NCBI GenBank assembly: GCA_018065815.1
Contig: JAGHSP010000295.1
Coordinates: 1-9,723, forward strand
DNA length: 9,723 bases
Source: Candidatus Sodaliphilus limicaballi
GTDB lineage: Bacteria; Bacteroidota; Bacteroidia; Bacteroidales; Muribaculaceae
Direction: 5' to 3'
Shown here: one piece after another, positions 1-5,091 of the stretch
Layout of the letters: each line of letters opens with the position of its first letter
Numbering within the stretch: the first letter of the stretch is position 1
The notes under the pieces: generated by a model
The model's input: the letters and a program-made list of their open reading frames with translations, nothing else
Database searches by the model: none
What the model was told of the DNA's origin: nothing
Program-made: the position numbers and the translations under genes

Positions 1-47
1 GTCTTCAACCGCGATTTTATTACACTTCACACCCCCCCACCGGCAGT

Positions 48-68
48 CCGCAGGTCTGCGACCAGCGG
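48..68. repeat. Perfectly symmetric hairpin with one A:A mismatch
   Basis: The arms CCGC (48-51) and GCGG (65-68) pair. A52 faces A64, then GGTC (53-56) pairs with GACC (60-63) around the loop TGC. No T-run follows on either strand, so it is not a standard terminator. If the minus-strand promoter at 74-104 is real, the hairpin lies at the transcript start and could be an operator or a leader stem-loop. Confidence 0.45.
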
Positions 69-73
69 TTAAC

Positions 74-104
74 CAAAGTTACGACCTCCCTGAGGTCTAA
101 AAAA
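74..104 (-). promoter_or_regulatory. Possible leftward promoter with palindrome in its spacer
   Basis: On the minus strand, TAACTTTG (81 to 74) matches the Bacteroidota -7 consensus TAnnTTTG. The TTTT at 104-101 sits 19 bases upstream, where TTTG is expected, so the -33 box is imperfect. The palindrome GACCTC-CCT-GAGGTC (83-97) nearly fills the spacer, as an operator for a dimeric repressor would. The gene it would drive lies left of the window, so this cannot be confirmed here. Confidence 0.35.
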
Positions 105-137
105 TCCACAAAAATATATATTTTCAATGAAAAAAAA

Positions 138-164
138 ATCAGTGTGATCAGTGAGATCTGCGCG
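138..164 (+). repeat. Three 9-base near-tandem repeats (ATCnGyGnG)
   Basis: ATCAGTGTG, ATCAGTGAG and ATCTGCGCG follow each other without gaps and are followed by GGGAGTTCC. The last unit plus GGG (156-167, ATCTGCGCGGGG) recurs exactly at 1448-1459 on the other side of the hydrolase gene. This looks like a short interspersed non-coding repeat. Its function is unknown. Confidence 0.5.
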
Positions 165-231
165 GGGAGTTCCATTGGTGAATAGTTACAGTTCAATCAT
201 ATGCTCAATAAAATGCAATAATACCAATAAA

Positions 232-249
232 ATGTCTGTATTCAGACAT
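232..249. promoter_or_regulatory. Operator-like palindrome upstream of the hydrolase
   Basis: ATGTCTG-TATT-CAGACAT is a perfect 7-bp-arm inverted repeat. It lies about 50 bases upstream of the predicted -7 box of the hydrolase gene, a position suited to an activator or repressor dimer. No regulator gene is visible nearby, and the match to a known operator class is not recognised. Confidence 0.35.
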
Positions 250-297
250 GATAGCAAAATTATTTGATAAATTTATCTTTTTGAGCAGTATTTTTTA

Positions 298-305
298 TAA
301 TTTTG
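298..305 (+). promoter_or_regulatory. -7 box next to the hydrolase start codon
   Basis: TAATTTTG fits the Bacteroidota -7 consensus TAnnTTTG. The -33 match is poor: TTTG at 280-283 is only 14 bases away instead of about 19-21. The box ends 4 bases before the ATG at 310, so transcription from it would begin at or near the start codon and give a leaderless or almost leaderless mRNA. The alternative is a chance match with the true promoter further upstream. Confidence 0.4.
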
Positions 306-309
306 CAAC

Positions 310-1254
310 ATGAAAAAGACTGTAAAGATATCGCTCATAGTGTTAGGAGTGCTGGTGCTCATGGTGACTGGCGCTAGTGTGTATATGCTTAATTTCTCGC
401 TTAGCCCCCTCCAGCGTAGCCGTGCTGAGGCTCTGGAACGCCTGGGCGAGCGCACGCCTCTGGTCAAGCCGTGGGCCGACAGCATCATTGCTGCCGGTGC
501 GTTGCGCGACACCACTATCACCTACGACGGCAAGAAACTGCATGCCTTCTACATGCCTGCCGACTCGGCTACCACACGCACTGCGATTCTGGTGCATGGC
601 TATAAGGACACTGGGCTGACGATGCTCAGCATGGGCTATCTGTTCCAGCACGACATGGGCTACAATATCCTCTTGCCCGAACTCAGCGCTCACGGCGAGA
701 GCGAGGGCGACCACATAGGGATGGGTTGGAACGAGCGCCTTGAGCTGCTGCGATGGATTGCCGTTGCCGACAGCATGTACCGTGGCGACGCCCCTGCCAC
801 CCAGATGGTGCTCCACGGCCTGTCGATGGGTGCTGCCACTGTGATGAACGTGAGTGGCGAGCAGTTGCCGCCGTGTGTCAAGGCCATCGTCGAAGACTGC
901 GGCTACACAAGCGCGTGGGATGAGTTCTCGGCCCAGCTTAAGGACCAGTTCGGCCTGCCTCAGTTCCCGCTCATGTACACCACAAGCGCCCTGTGCAAGA
1001 TGTGCTACGGATGGTCGTTTGCCGAGAATGCCCCCATCGAGCAGGTAAAGAAGAGCAAGGTGCCCATGCTCTTCATACATGGCGACAACGATGACTTTGT
1101 GCCCACATATATGGTGCAAGAGGTGTATGACGCTCACCCCGGTCCCAAGCAGCTGTGGCTTGCAAAGGGGTCAATCCATGCTTACGCTTATAGCGACCAC
1201 CCTGACGAGTACACTGCCCAGGTGAAGCAGTTCCTGGCAAAATATGTGAAGTGA
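310..1254 (+). CDS. Membrane-anchored alpha/beta hydrolase
   Basis: This 314-residue protein is a serine hydrolase of the alpha/beta fold. The substrate cannot be told; esterase, lipase-like and peptidase-like activities all occur in this family. Residues 5-27 form one hydrophobic segment after MKKTVK. There is no lipobox cysteine, so it is probably an N-terminal membrane anchor or uncleaved signal with the catalytic domain outside the inner membrane. The oxyanion-side strand is AILVHGY (92-98). The nucleophile elbow is G170-L-S-M-G with Ser172, the likely acid is Asp261 in HGDNDDFVP, and the likely histidine is His290 in GSIHAY, so the triad is complete. A conserved stretch LPELSAHGESEG (122-133) lies between strand and elbow. 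The first ATG gives the full hydrophobic anchor; the next Met (residue 18) would cut it. The gene stands alone, converging on the beta-barrel gene. Confidence 0.88.
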   Translation: MKKTVKISLIVLGVLVLMVTGASVYMLNFSLSPLQRSRAEALERLGERTPLVKPWADSIIAAGALRDTTITYDGKKLHAFYMPADSATTRTAILVHGYKDTGLTMLSMGYLFQHDMGYNILLPELSAHGESEGDHIGMGWNERLELLRWIAVADSMYRGDAPATQMVLHGLSMGAATVMNVSGEQLPPCVKAIVEDCGYTSAWDEFSAQLKDQFGLPQFPLMYTTSALCKMCYGWSFAENAPIEQVKKSKVPMLFIHGDNDDFVPTYMVQEVYDAHPGPKQLWLAKGSIHAYAYSDHPDEYTAQVKQFLAKYVK

Positions 1255-1329
1255 TTGCTATGATTTAGAAATTATTCTAATTATTTTAGCATATGGAACC
1301 ATCTGAATTTCACCTATTTGCTCCGATTA

Positions 1330-1345
1330 GCGTCCTACTGGACGC
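1330..1345. repeat. Hairpin GCGTCC-TACT-GGACGC
   Basis: This is a perfect 6-bp stem with a 4-base loop, the first of three consecutive hairpins in the gap between convergent genes. Its core GTCC-TACT-GGAC resembles the core of the third hairpin, GTCC-TGCC-GGAC (1410-1421). It may belong to an intergenic repeat element or help terminate transcription. Confidence 0.5.
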
Positions 1346-1364
1346 ATCTGCTTGTTGATACCAT

Positions 1365-1397
1365 ACCCCCACCGCCACTTCGTTCGGCGGTGGGGGT
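1365..1397. terminator. Strong GC-rich hairpin between convergent genes
   Basis: ACCCCCACCGCC (1365-1376) pairs perfectly with GGCGGTGGGGGT (1386-1397), a 12-bp stem with a 9-base loop. It lies 110 bases after the hydrolase stop and 104 bases after the end of the beta-barrel gene on the other strand. Only a weak T-rich tail (TTATTTAG) follows on the plus strand and none is clear on the minus strand. Termination is therefore inferred from position and stem strength; a repeat element is the alternative. Confidence 0.5.
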
Positions 1398-1405
1398 TAT
1401 TTAGG

Positions 1406-1425
1406 TATTGTCCTGCCGGACAATA
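1406..1425. repeat. Hairpin TATTGTCC-TGCC-GGACAATA
   Basis: This perfect 8-bp stem with a 4-base loop is the third hairpin of the cluster. It shares the core GTCC-N4-GGAC with the hairpin at 1330-1345, and the two bracket the GC-rich stem. The arrangement recalls REP/BIME-like intergenic elements. That is inference, since only one cluster is present here. Confidence 0.5.
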
Positions 1426-1447
1426 AATTAGCAATATTTATTATCAA

Positions 1448-1459
1448 ATCTGCGCGGGG
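1448..1459 (+). repeat. Second copy of ATCTGCGCGGGG
   Basis: These 12 bases are identical to 156-167 in the same orientation. Downstream, shorter matches persist in order: TCC, then ATTGG (left 173-177), then AGTTAC. This suggests two diverged copies of an element of roughly 50-60 bases, one on each side of the hydrolase gene. Confidence 0.45.
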
Positions 1460-1501
1460 TGTCCGCTAAATTGGCATTGCTGTGCAGTTACCCTTATAAT
1501 T

Positions 1502-1966
1502 TCAAAACTGGTATTTCACACCTAGCGTGGGGATGATTTGTGTTTCTCTTGACAGGGCGTTCACTCGCAGTTCTCCCATGAATCCCCAGCGTCGTCCCAG
1601 GTCGTAGTCGATGCCACCGCCCAGGTTCACCCCCCAGCGGTTGGCGTTGGGCCCCACATAGCCCCAGTGGCTATATCCCACTCCGGCAAAGGGATAGATG
1701 TTTAGCCTTGACGACATGGGCAGCAAGTAGTGCACATTGACGTTGAGATGCAGTGTGGTCACGTCGTGGTTTTCATTGAAGTAGATGATTTCGGGCTCGA
1801 TGCGCAAGTGCCGTCCCAGTGGTGCCTGCAACTTCACGCCCAACCCGTGCTGCTTATACTCGGTGGCATAGTTGTAGGTAAATCCCACAGCCAGTGGCGG
1901 ACGCTGTATTGCCTGCACGCTCACCGCGCAAGCAAAAATTGCCAATAACAAGAAAAATCTTTTCAT
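1502..1966 (-). CDS. Small outer-membrane beta-barrel protein
   Basis: This is predicted to be a periplasm-exported outer-membrane protein of 154 residues. From the ATG at 1966 it begins with a clear signal peptide: MKR, a hydrophobic core, and a cleavage site after VQA (residue 19). The rest alternates polar and hydrophobic residues in short strands separated by turns, has many Gly and aromatic residues (for example FAGVGYSHWGY), and ends in KYQF. A terminal Phe is the usual beta-barrel assembly signal. The size fits an eight-stranded barrel of the OmpW/OMP_b-brl kind. An in-frame ATG at 1984 overlaps the upstream yitT-like stop as ATGA and would add MITELR. I prefer 1966 for the better signal peptide, but the overlap start allows translational coupling. 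Ligand and role are unknown. It is probably co-transcribed with the gene upstream. Confidence 0.75.
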   Translation of the reverse strand: MKRFFLLLAIFACAVSVQAIQRPPLAVGFTYNYATEYKQHGLGVKLQAPLGRHLRIEPEIIYFNENHDVTTLHLNVNVHYLLPMSSRLNIYPFAGVGYSHWGYVGPNANRWGVNLGGGIDYDLGRRWGFMGELRVNALSRETQIIPTLGVKYQF

Positions 1967-1980
1967 TCTCAATTCGGTTA

Positions 1981-2952
1981 TCATTGGGCATTGTCTTTAT
2001 CGTTTCTCTGTGCGTATGCTTGCTTGAGCATATCCTCGGGTGTCATGCACTCGTCGCTGATTTGCGGCTTGTACTTCTTGAGGCGCACTTTCACCTCGTC
2101 AAATCCCACGCCATAAGCGCCGTTGACATTAGTCTGCGTGATGAATGCGTTGGGGTCAATGGCCTTGGTGATGCGGAAGATGTTAACGCTTTCATACCTG
2201 CGTGCCACCACAAAGAGCATTTTCACGTCTTGCTTGGTGTACCAACCAGTTCCGTGCACCAGCGTGCAGCCGCGGTTGGCATCGTTGTTGATAGCGTTGG
2301 CGATGTCCTCCCATCGTTCTGAAATAATCATGAACTGCACAGCCTGTCGGTTGTTGTTGATAATCCAGTCGGCAGTAAATGAGAATATCACCATGAACAC
2401 AAGACCATAAACGATGATGTCGATTTGGTGGAAAATAAAGTAGGAAGATGAGGTGATGATAACATCGCAGTAGAGCATCATGCGCCCGAATGAGATGTTG
2501 GTATATTTCGCGACCATTGCCGCCAGGATGTCGGTTCCTGCCGAACTGCCGTTGTGTGAGAACACGATTCCCACTCCCATGCCGCACAGCACAGCACCGA
2601 TGATGACGCACATGAACGGCTGCTCGTTGACAACAGGCGCGTCAAATAGCGGCACGAAGAAATAGAGCAGAGTACTCGACATCGTAGCACCAAAAATCGT
2701 GCGCAGCACAAACTGCTTGCCCACAGTGTGGAAGGCTGCGACGAGCAGAGCAATGTTGATGCTATAGTTGACGAAAGCCACGTTCCAGTTGAACGCAAAG
2801 TGGGTGAGAGTGGCAAGACCCACCACACCGCCGGTGACAACGTGGTTAGGAATGATGAATGCCGACAAGCCAAAGGTGTATAATGTCAGGCCAAAAATAA
2901 TAAAAAAATAGTCGCGGGCGTGGTTTACTATTTTACTTATGGAGTTGCTCAT
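1981..2952 (-). CDS. YitT family membrane protein with DUF2179 domain
   Basis: This 323-residue inner-membrane protein has about five to six hydrophobic helices between residues 14 and 195, with glycine-rich stretches such as VVTGGVVGLA (38-47) and GMGVGIVFSHNGSSAGTDI (124-142). Both are hallmarks of the YitT/DUF161 region. A soluble C-terminal DUF2179 domain follows at about 205-285, with GWYTKQDVKMLFVV (236-249) and, further on, NAYGVGF-like ending NGAYGVGF (277-284). A charged tail of about 35 residues closes the protein. The family is widespread, but its transport substrate or signalling role is not established; several members are called putative membrane transporters. It is the first gene of a leftward pair, with its stop overlapping or lying 14 bases from the start of the beta-barrel gene. 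The ATG at 2952 gives MSNSISK, and the upstream ATG at 2956 is out of frame. Confidence 0.9.
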   Translation of the reverse strand: MSNSISKIVNHARDYFFIIFGLTLYTFGLSAFIIPNHVVTGGVVGLATLTHFAFNWNVAFVNYSINIALLVAAFHTVGKQFVLRTIFGATMSSTLLYFFVPLFDAPVVNEQPFMCVIIGAVLCGMGVGIVFSHNGSSAGTDILAAMVAKYTNISFGRMMLYCDVIITSSSYFIFHQIDIIVYGLVFMVIFSFTADWIINNNRQAVQFMIISERWEDIANAINNDANRGCTLVHGTGWYTKQDVKMLFVVARRYESVNIFRITKAIDPNAFITQTNVNGAYGVGFDEVKVRLKKYKPQISDECMTPEDMLKQAYAQRNDKDNAQ

Positions 2953-2985
2953 ACATGTTTATTTCAGTTTGCATGTGCGAAATTA

Positions 2986-3005
2986 GTTATTTGTTGGCAA
3001 ATAAC
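2986..3005. promoter_or_regulatory. Operator-like palindrome in divergent promoter region
   Basis: GTTATTTG-TTGG-CAAATAAC is a perfect 8-bp-arm inverted repeat with a 4-base spacer. It lies in the 129-base gap between the divergent yitT-like gene and the PF04020 gene, just upstream of the -33 box at 3025. A dimeric regulator binding here could control both directions. It does not match an operator I can name with confidence. Confidence 0.45.
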
Positions 3006-3024
3006 CGAGTTTTTCGCTGATTTT

Positions 3025-3056
3025 TTTGCTCTGTGTCGAATGTTTTTTTATCTTTG
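3025..3056 (+). promoter_or_regulatory. Near-consensus Bacteroidota sigma-ABfr promoter
   Basis: The -33 box TTTG (3025-3028) and -7 box TATCTTTG (3049-3056) are separated by 20 bases, matching the Bacteroidota housekeeping promoter. Transcription should begin near 3061-3064, leaving a leader of about 20 bases before the ATG at 3082. This promoter settles the start of the next gene: in-frame Met codons from 2920 onward lie upstream of the transcript. Confidence 0.8.
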
Positions 3057-3081
3057 CATGTGTAATAAAATATTTAGTGCT

Positions 3082-3453
3082 ATGATAATCAAACTTATTG
3101 TTTCGGCCCTCTCGGTTGGAATTACTGCATGGTTCATGGATAGCGTGACTATTTCCCCCTGGTGGGCGACAATCCTGGTGGCAGTAGTGCTGGGCATTAT
3201 CAATGCGACAATACGCCCTGTGGTCAAGTTTTTCTCCTTGCCTGTCAACATTCTCACGCTGGGACTGTTCACGTTTGCAATCAATGCCCTGATGGTGCTG
3301 TTGTGCTCATGGTGTGTGGGCGACCATTTCGTTATCGCAGGCAGCGGCATGGGCAAGTTTTTCAATGCGATGATCTTCAGCGTGGTGCTGAGCATCGTGG
3401 GCTGGGTGCTCAACATGTTTGCTCCCAAGAAAAAGAAAAATAAAGAAGCATAA
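3082..3453 (+). CDS. PF04020 (phage holin family 4, YvlD-like) membrane protein
   Basis: This 123-residue integral membrane protein has about four hydrophobic helices at roughly 2-19, 28-45, 54-76 and 95-113. The family signature is visible as N41-A-T-I-R-P46 followed by LPVNILTLGLFTFAINAL (53-70). The Lys-rich tail PKKKKNKEA lies on the cytoplasmic side by the positive-inside rule. The family was named after phage holins but is common in bacterial chromosomes, where it is not a lysis gene; its function is unknown. The open frame continues upstream to 2920, but the promoter at 3025-3056 and the AT-rich leader place the start at 3082. It is followed 24 bases later by the GYF_2 gene with no terminator between them, so the two are probably one transcript. 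Confidence 0.88.
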   Translation: MIIKLIVSALSVGITAWFMDSVTISPWWATILVAVVLGIINATIRPVVKFFSLPVNILTLGLFTFAINALMVLLCSWCVGDHFVIAGSGMGKFFNAMIFSVVLSIVGWVLNMFAPKKKKNKEA

Positions 3454-3477
3454 TTATTTACAATCTCATTTACTAAT

Positions 3478-4149
3478 ATGGCAGAATATTACTATCTAGA
3501 CAGTGCTAATGAGCGGCGCGGTCCCGTGAGCAAGGAATCTCTCAAAGATTCTGTTACTCCTGCTACCCTAGTGTGGCGTGAAGGCCTGAACGACTGGGTT
3601 GCGGCAAGTACCGTTGATGAACTAACGGATTTGTTCCGTAGCGCAACTCCACCCCCCACACCTAATGTAAACCAGTTACCTCCAACCCCACCCGTGCCAC
3701 AAGCGCCCCATGTCCAGGCGGTACCGATTCCGGCTGTACCTGTTCCTCCTGCCGCACCCAAACAAGCTGTTCCTGTGCAGGCTGTGCCCGCTCCTGCGGC
3801 ACCTGCTACTGCTGCTCCAAAACAAGCGGCACCAGTGCTGGCCGCACCCAAGGGAAAGAAAGGTACCGACATGTCTAGCATGTTAATATTTGCGTGGGTT
3901 ATCGCTTTGATTGCGCTCTATCTGGGTCGAACTTTTATTGAGTCGTTTTTCGGTCTCTACAGCCCGGGGTTTGCAATCGGGTATCTCATTTTGGTAATCC
4001 TGATCACTCTCATCAGGTTTCTCCCTGTATTTGCGATAAAAAACACCACGTTGAAGGTAATTGCGTTTGTGTTGATGACCTTGTTCACGATATACTGTTT
4101 GTACCAGGATTTATCTTGGTGGTATTACTCAGTGTGGGAGTTCCTATAA
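3478..4149 (+). CDS. GYF_2 domain, proline/alanine-rich linker, membrane protein
   Basis: This 223-residue protein has three parts. Residues 1-55 are a GYF_2 (DUF4339) domain: YYYLD, RGPVSKESL, TLVWREGLNDWVAA and a closing DEL, a fold thought to bind proline-rich peptides. The region between the SKESL and TLVW motifs is shorter than usual. Residues 56-128 are low-complexity Pro/Ala/Val sequence with repeated units such as KQAVPVQAVPAPAAP and KQAAPVLAAP. Residues 134-208 hold three hydrophobic helices, ending in an aromatic-rich tail (SWWYYSVWEFL). The GYF domain is probably cytoplasmic. Since such domains bind proline-rich peptides, it could engage its own linker or another copy, but this is inference. 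It follows the PF04020 gene by 24 bases. Function unknown. Confidence 0.85.
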   Translation: MAEYYYLDSANERRGPVSKESLKDSVTPATLVWREGLNDWVAASTVDELTDLFRSATPPPTPNVNQLPPTPPVPQAPHVQAVPIPAVPVPPAAPKQAVPVQAVPAPAAPATAAPKQAAPVLAAPKGKKGTDMSSMLIFAWVIALIALYLGRTFIESFFGLYSPGFAIGYLILVILITLIRFLPVFAIKNTTLKVIAFVLMTLFTIYCLYQDLSWWYYSVWEFL

Positions 4150-4163
4150 AGATAAAGAACCCC

Positions 4164-4212
4164 AAAAAGCATCAGCGGGTTGCCTCTTTGCCAGGCAACC
4201 CGCTGATGTTTT
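4164..4212. terminator. Bidirectional intrinsic terminator between GYF_2 gene and tdk
   Basis: CATCAGCGGGTTGCCT (4170-4185) pairs perfectly with 4193-4208, a 16-bp stem with a 7-base loop. On the plus strand TTTT follows (4209-4212). On the minus strand the A5 at 4164-4168 reads as T5 after the stem. It begins 14 bases after the GYF_2 stop and ends 18 bases before the last codon of tdk, so it serves both convergent genes. Confidence 0.92.
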
Positions 4213-4229
4213 AGTATAGCGGAGTGTTG

Positions 4230-4853
4230 TCACTCAAACTTGATTGTGTTGCGGTTAGCGCTCTCGATGCGGCGGTTGCGCCAGCAGCGGCGGCACAGCG
4301 CTACATACTTGTCGTCGCCGCCTATCTCGACCTGGGCACCGTCGGTGACGATGTTTCCCTGGCCGTCGATGCGGGCATTGATAATGGTCTTGCGGCCACA
4401 CGAGCATGTCGATTTGATCTCATCGATAGAGTCGGCAAGTTCGAAGAGACGGCGTGACCCCTCAAACACATGCGACTGGAAGTCGGTGCGCAAGCCATAG
4501 CACACCACATTGGTGCCGTAGTCGTCCACGATGCGTGAGAGCTGGTCAACCTGCGCCTCGGTCAAGAACTGTGCCTCGTCGATGAGAATCCAGTCTTTGA
4601 GCACGAGGGTTTCCTCATAGAGCCCCTTCACGAGCTCATAGATATCGGTGTCGGGGTAAATCCATTCACACTTGCGCTCTATGCCTATTCTTGACCTTAT
4701 CACGTTGTCCTTCTCGCGGTCGTCGATGATGGGTTTGAAGCACATGTATTGCATGCCTCTTTCCTCGAAATTATAGGCCTGTGTGAGCAGCAGCGCAGTC
4801 TTGGCCGAGCCCATGGTGCCGTAGCGGAAATATAATTTGCCTGGTCCGTTCAT
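4230..4853 (-). CDS. tdk: Thymidine kinase
   Basis: Tdk phosphorylates thymidine (and deoxyuridine) with ATP to dTMP in the salvage pathway, in the cytoplasm, usually as a tetramer. The 207-residue protein shows the TK1-type layout. The P-loop is GTMGSAKT (12-19); the catalytic base lies in DEAQF (Glu93); the substrate-side motif is YGLRTDF (119-125). The zinc site is formed by Cys150, Cys152, Cys187 and Cys190 (CSC and CRRC), holding the lasso domain. The P-loop has Ala where most members have Gly before Lys. An in-frame TTG at 4868 would add five residues; the ATG at 4853 puts the family's usual LYFRYG start about seven residues in. The gene is separated from the zinc-ribbon gene upstream by 238 bases containing stem-loops, and no consensus promoter was found there. 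It ends at a strong terminator. Confidence 0.95.
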   Translation of the reverse strand: MNGPGKLYFRYGTMGSAKTALLLTQAYNFEERGMQYMCFKPIIDDREKDNVIRSRIGIERKCEWIYPDTDIYELVKGLYEETLVLKDWILIDEAQFLTEAQVDQLSRIVDDYGTNVVCYGLRTDFQSHVFEGSRRLFELADSIDEIKSTCSCGRKTIINARIDGQGNIVTDGAQVEIGGDDKYVALCRRCWRNRRIESANRNTIKFE

Positions 4854-4920
4854 TGGGTTGATATTCAATTAGATATTGAACAGATTGTTGTTGTTTAGAT
4901 ATAAAGCATGCTACCCGAGC

Positions 4921-4950
4921 GTCGCGATACTTGTTGTCGCGATACCCGTT
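4921..4950 (+). repeat. 15-bp tandem direct repeat
   Basis: GTCGCGATACTTGTT is followed directly by GTCGCGATACCCGTT, with two differences. It lies in the gap upstream of tdk. A short duplication is the simplest explanation. Confidence 0.6.
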
Positions 4951-4977
4951 AACAGCCTCACAAAGTAATGCCACTTT

Positions 4978-5059
4978 CTCGCCCCCACTGGCGGGAGGAT
5001 GGTGTGTCAAAGCGTGCATTGCGCTTTCAGCGCGTTGCCATTTCGATTGTTTTGACACA
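4978..5059 (-). promoter_or_regulatory. Stem-loop cluster between zinc-ribbon gene and tdk
   Basis: An outer 9-bp inverted repeat, TGTGTCAAA (5003-5011) with TTTGACACA (5051-5059), encloses a smaller hairpin GCGCT-TTC-AGCGC (5021-5033). Leftward lies an imperfect GC-rich stem (CTC-GCCCCC-act-GGCGGGAG, 4978-4997). Transcribed leftward, this RNA would follow the zinc-ribbon stop by 32 bases. It may end or process the aspS operon transcript, or act in the tdk leader. There is no T-run after the stems. The remainder of the gap (4854-5091) shows no gene. Confidence 0.4.
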
Positions 5060-5091
5060 TCTTCCCTACCCCGAGTGTGGTGGTGTCGAGT

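Larger units (their letters stand above)
1..309. other. Intergenic region rich in palindromes and short repeats
   Basis: I see no credible gene in this stretch. It contains a C7 run (32-38), a hairpin (48-68), the palindrome GGTTAACC (68-75), a 6-bp-arm palindrome (83-97), three 9-base near-repeats (138-164), two copies of CAATAAAATG (206-215 and 225-234), a 7-bp-arm palindrome (232-249) and a -7 box just before the hydrolase gene. The left part may be the upstream region of a leftward gene outside the window, because a minus-strand -7 box lies at 74-81. The right part is AT-rich and looks like an upstream regulatory region of the hydrolase gene. Only the motifs are seen; the roles are inferred. 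Confidence 0.6.

Noticed and set aside
343..1137. 264-codon open frame on the minus strand, antisense to the hydrolase
   Set aside because: The plus-strand frame has a complete catalytic triad and a normal family length. The antisense translation is His/Val/Ala-rich with no recognisable domain, as expected from codon bias of the true gene.
3082..3453. Phage origin suggested by the 'holin' family name
   Set aside because: PF04020 proteins are mostly chromosomal, and no endolysin, integrase or structural phage gene is present here.
4771..5058. 95-codon minus-strand frame starting in the gap before tdk
   Set aside because: It starts with GTG, overlaps the tdk start out of frame, and runs through the inverted and tandem repeats. 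No domain is recognisable.
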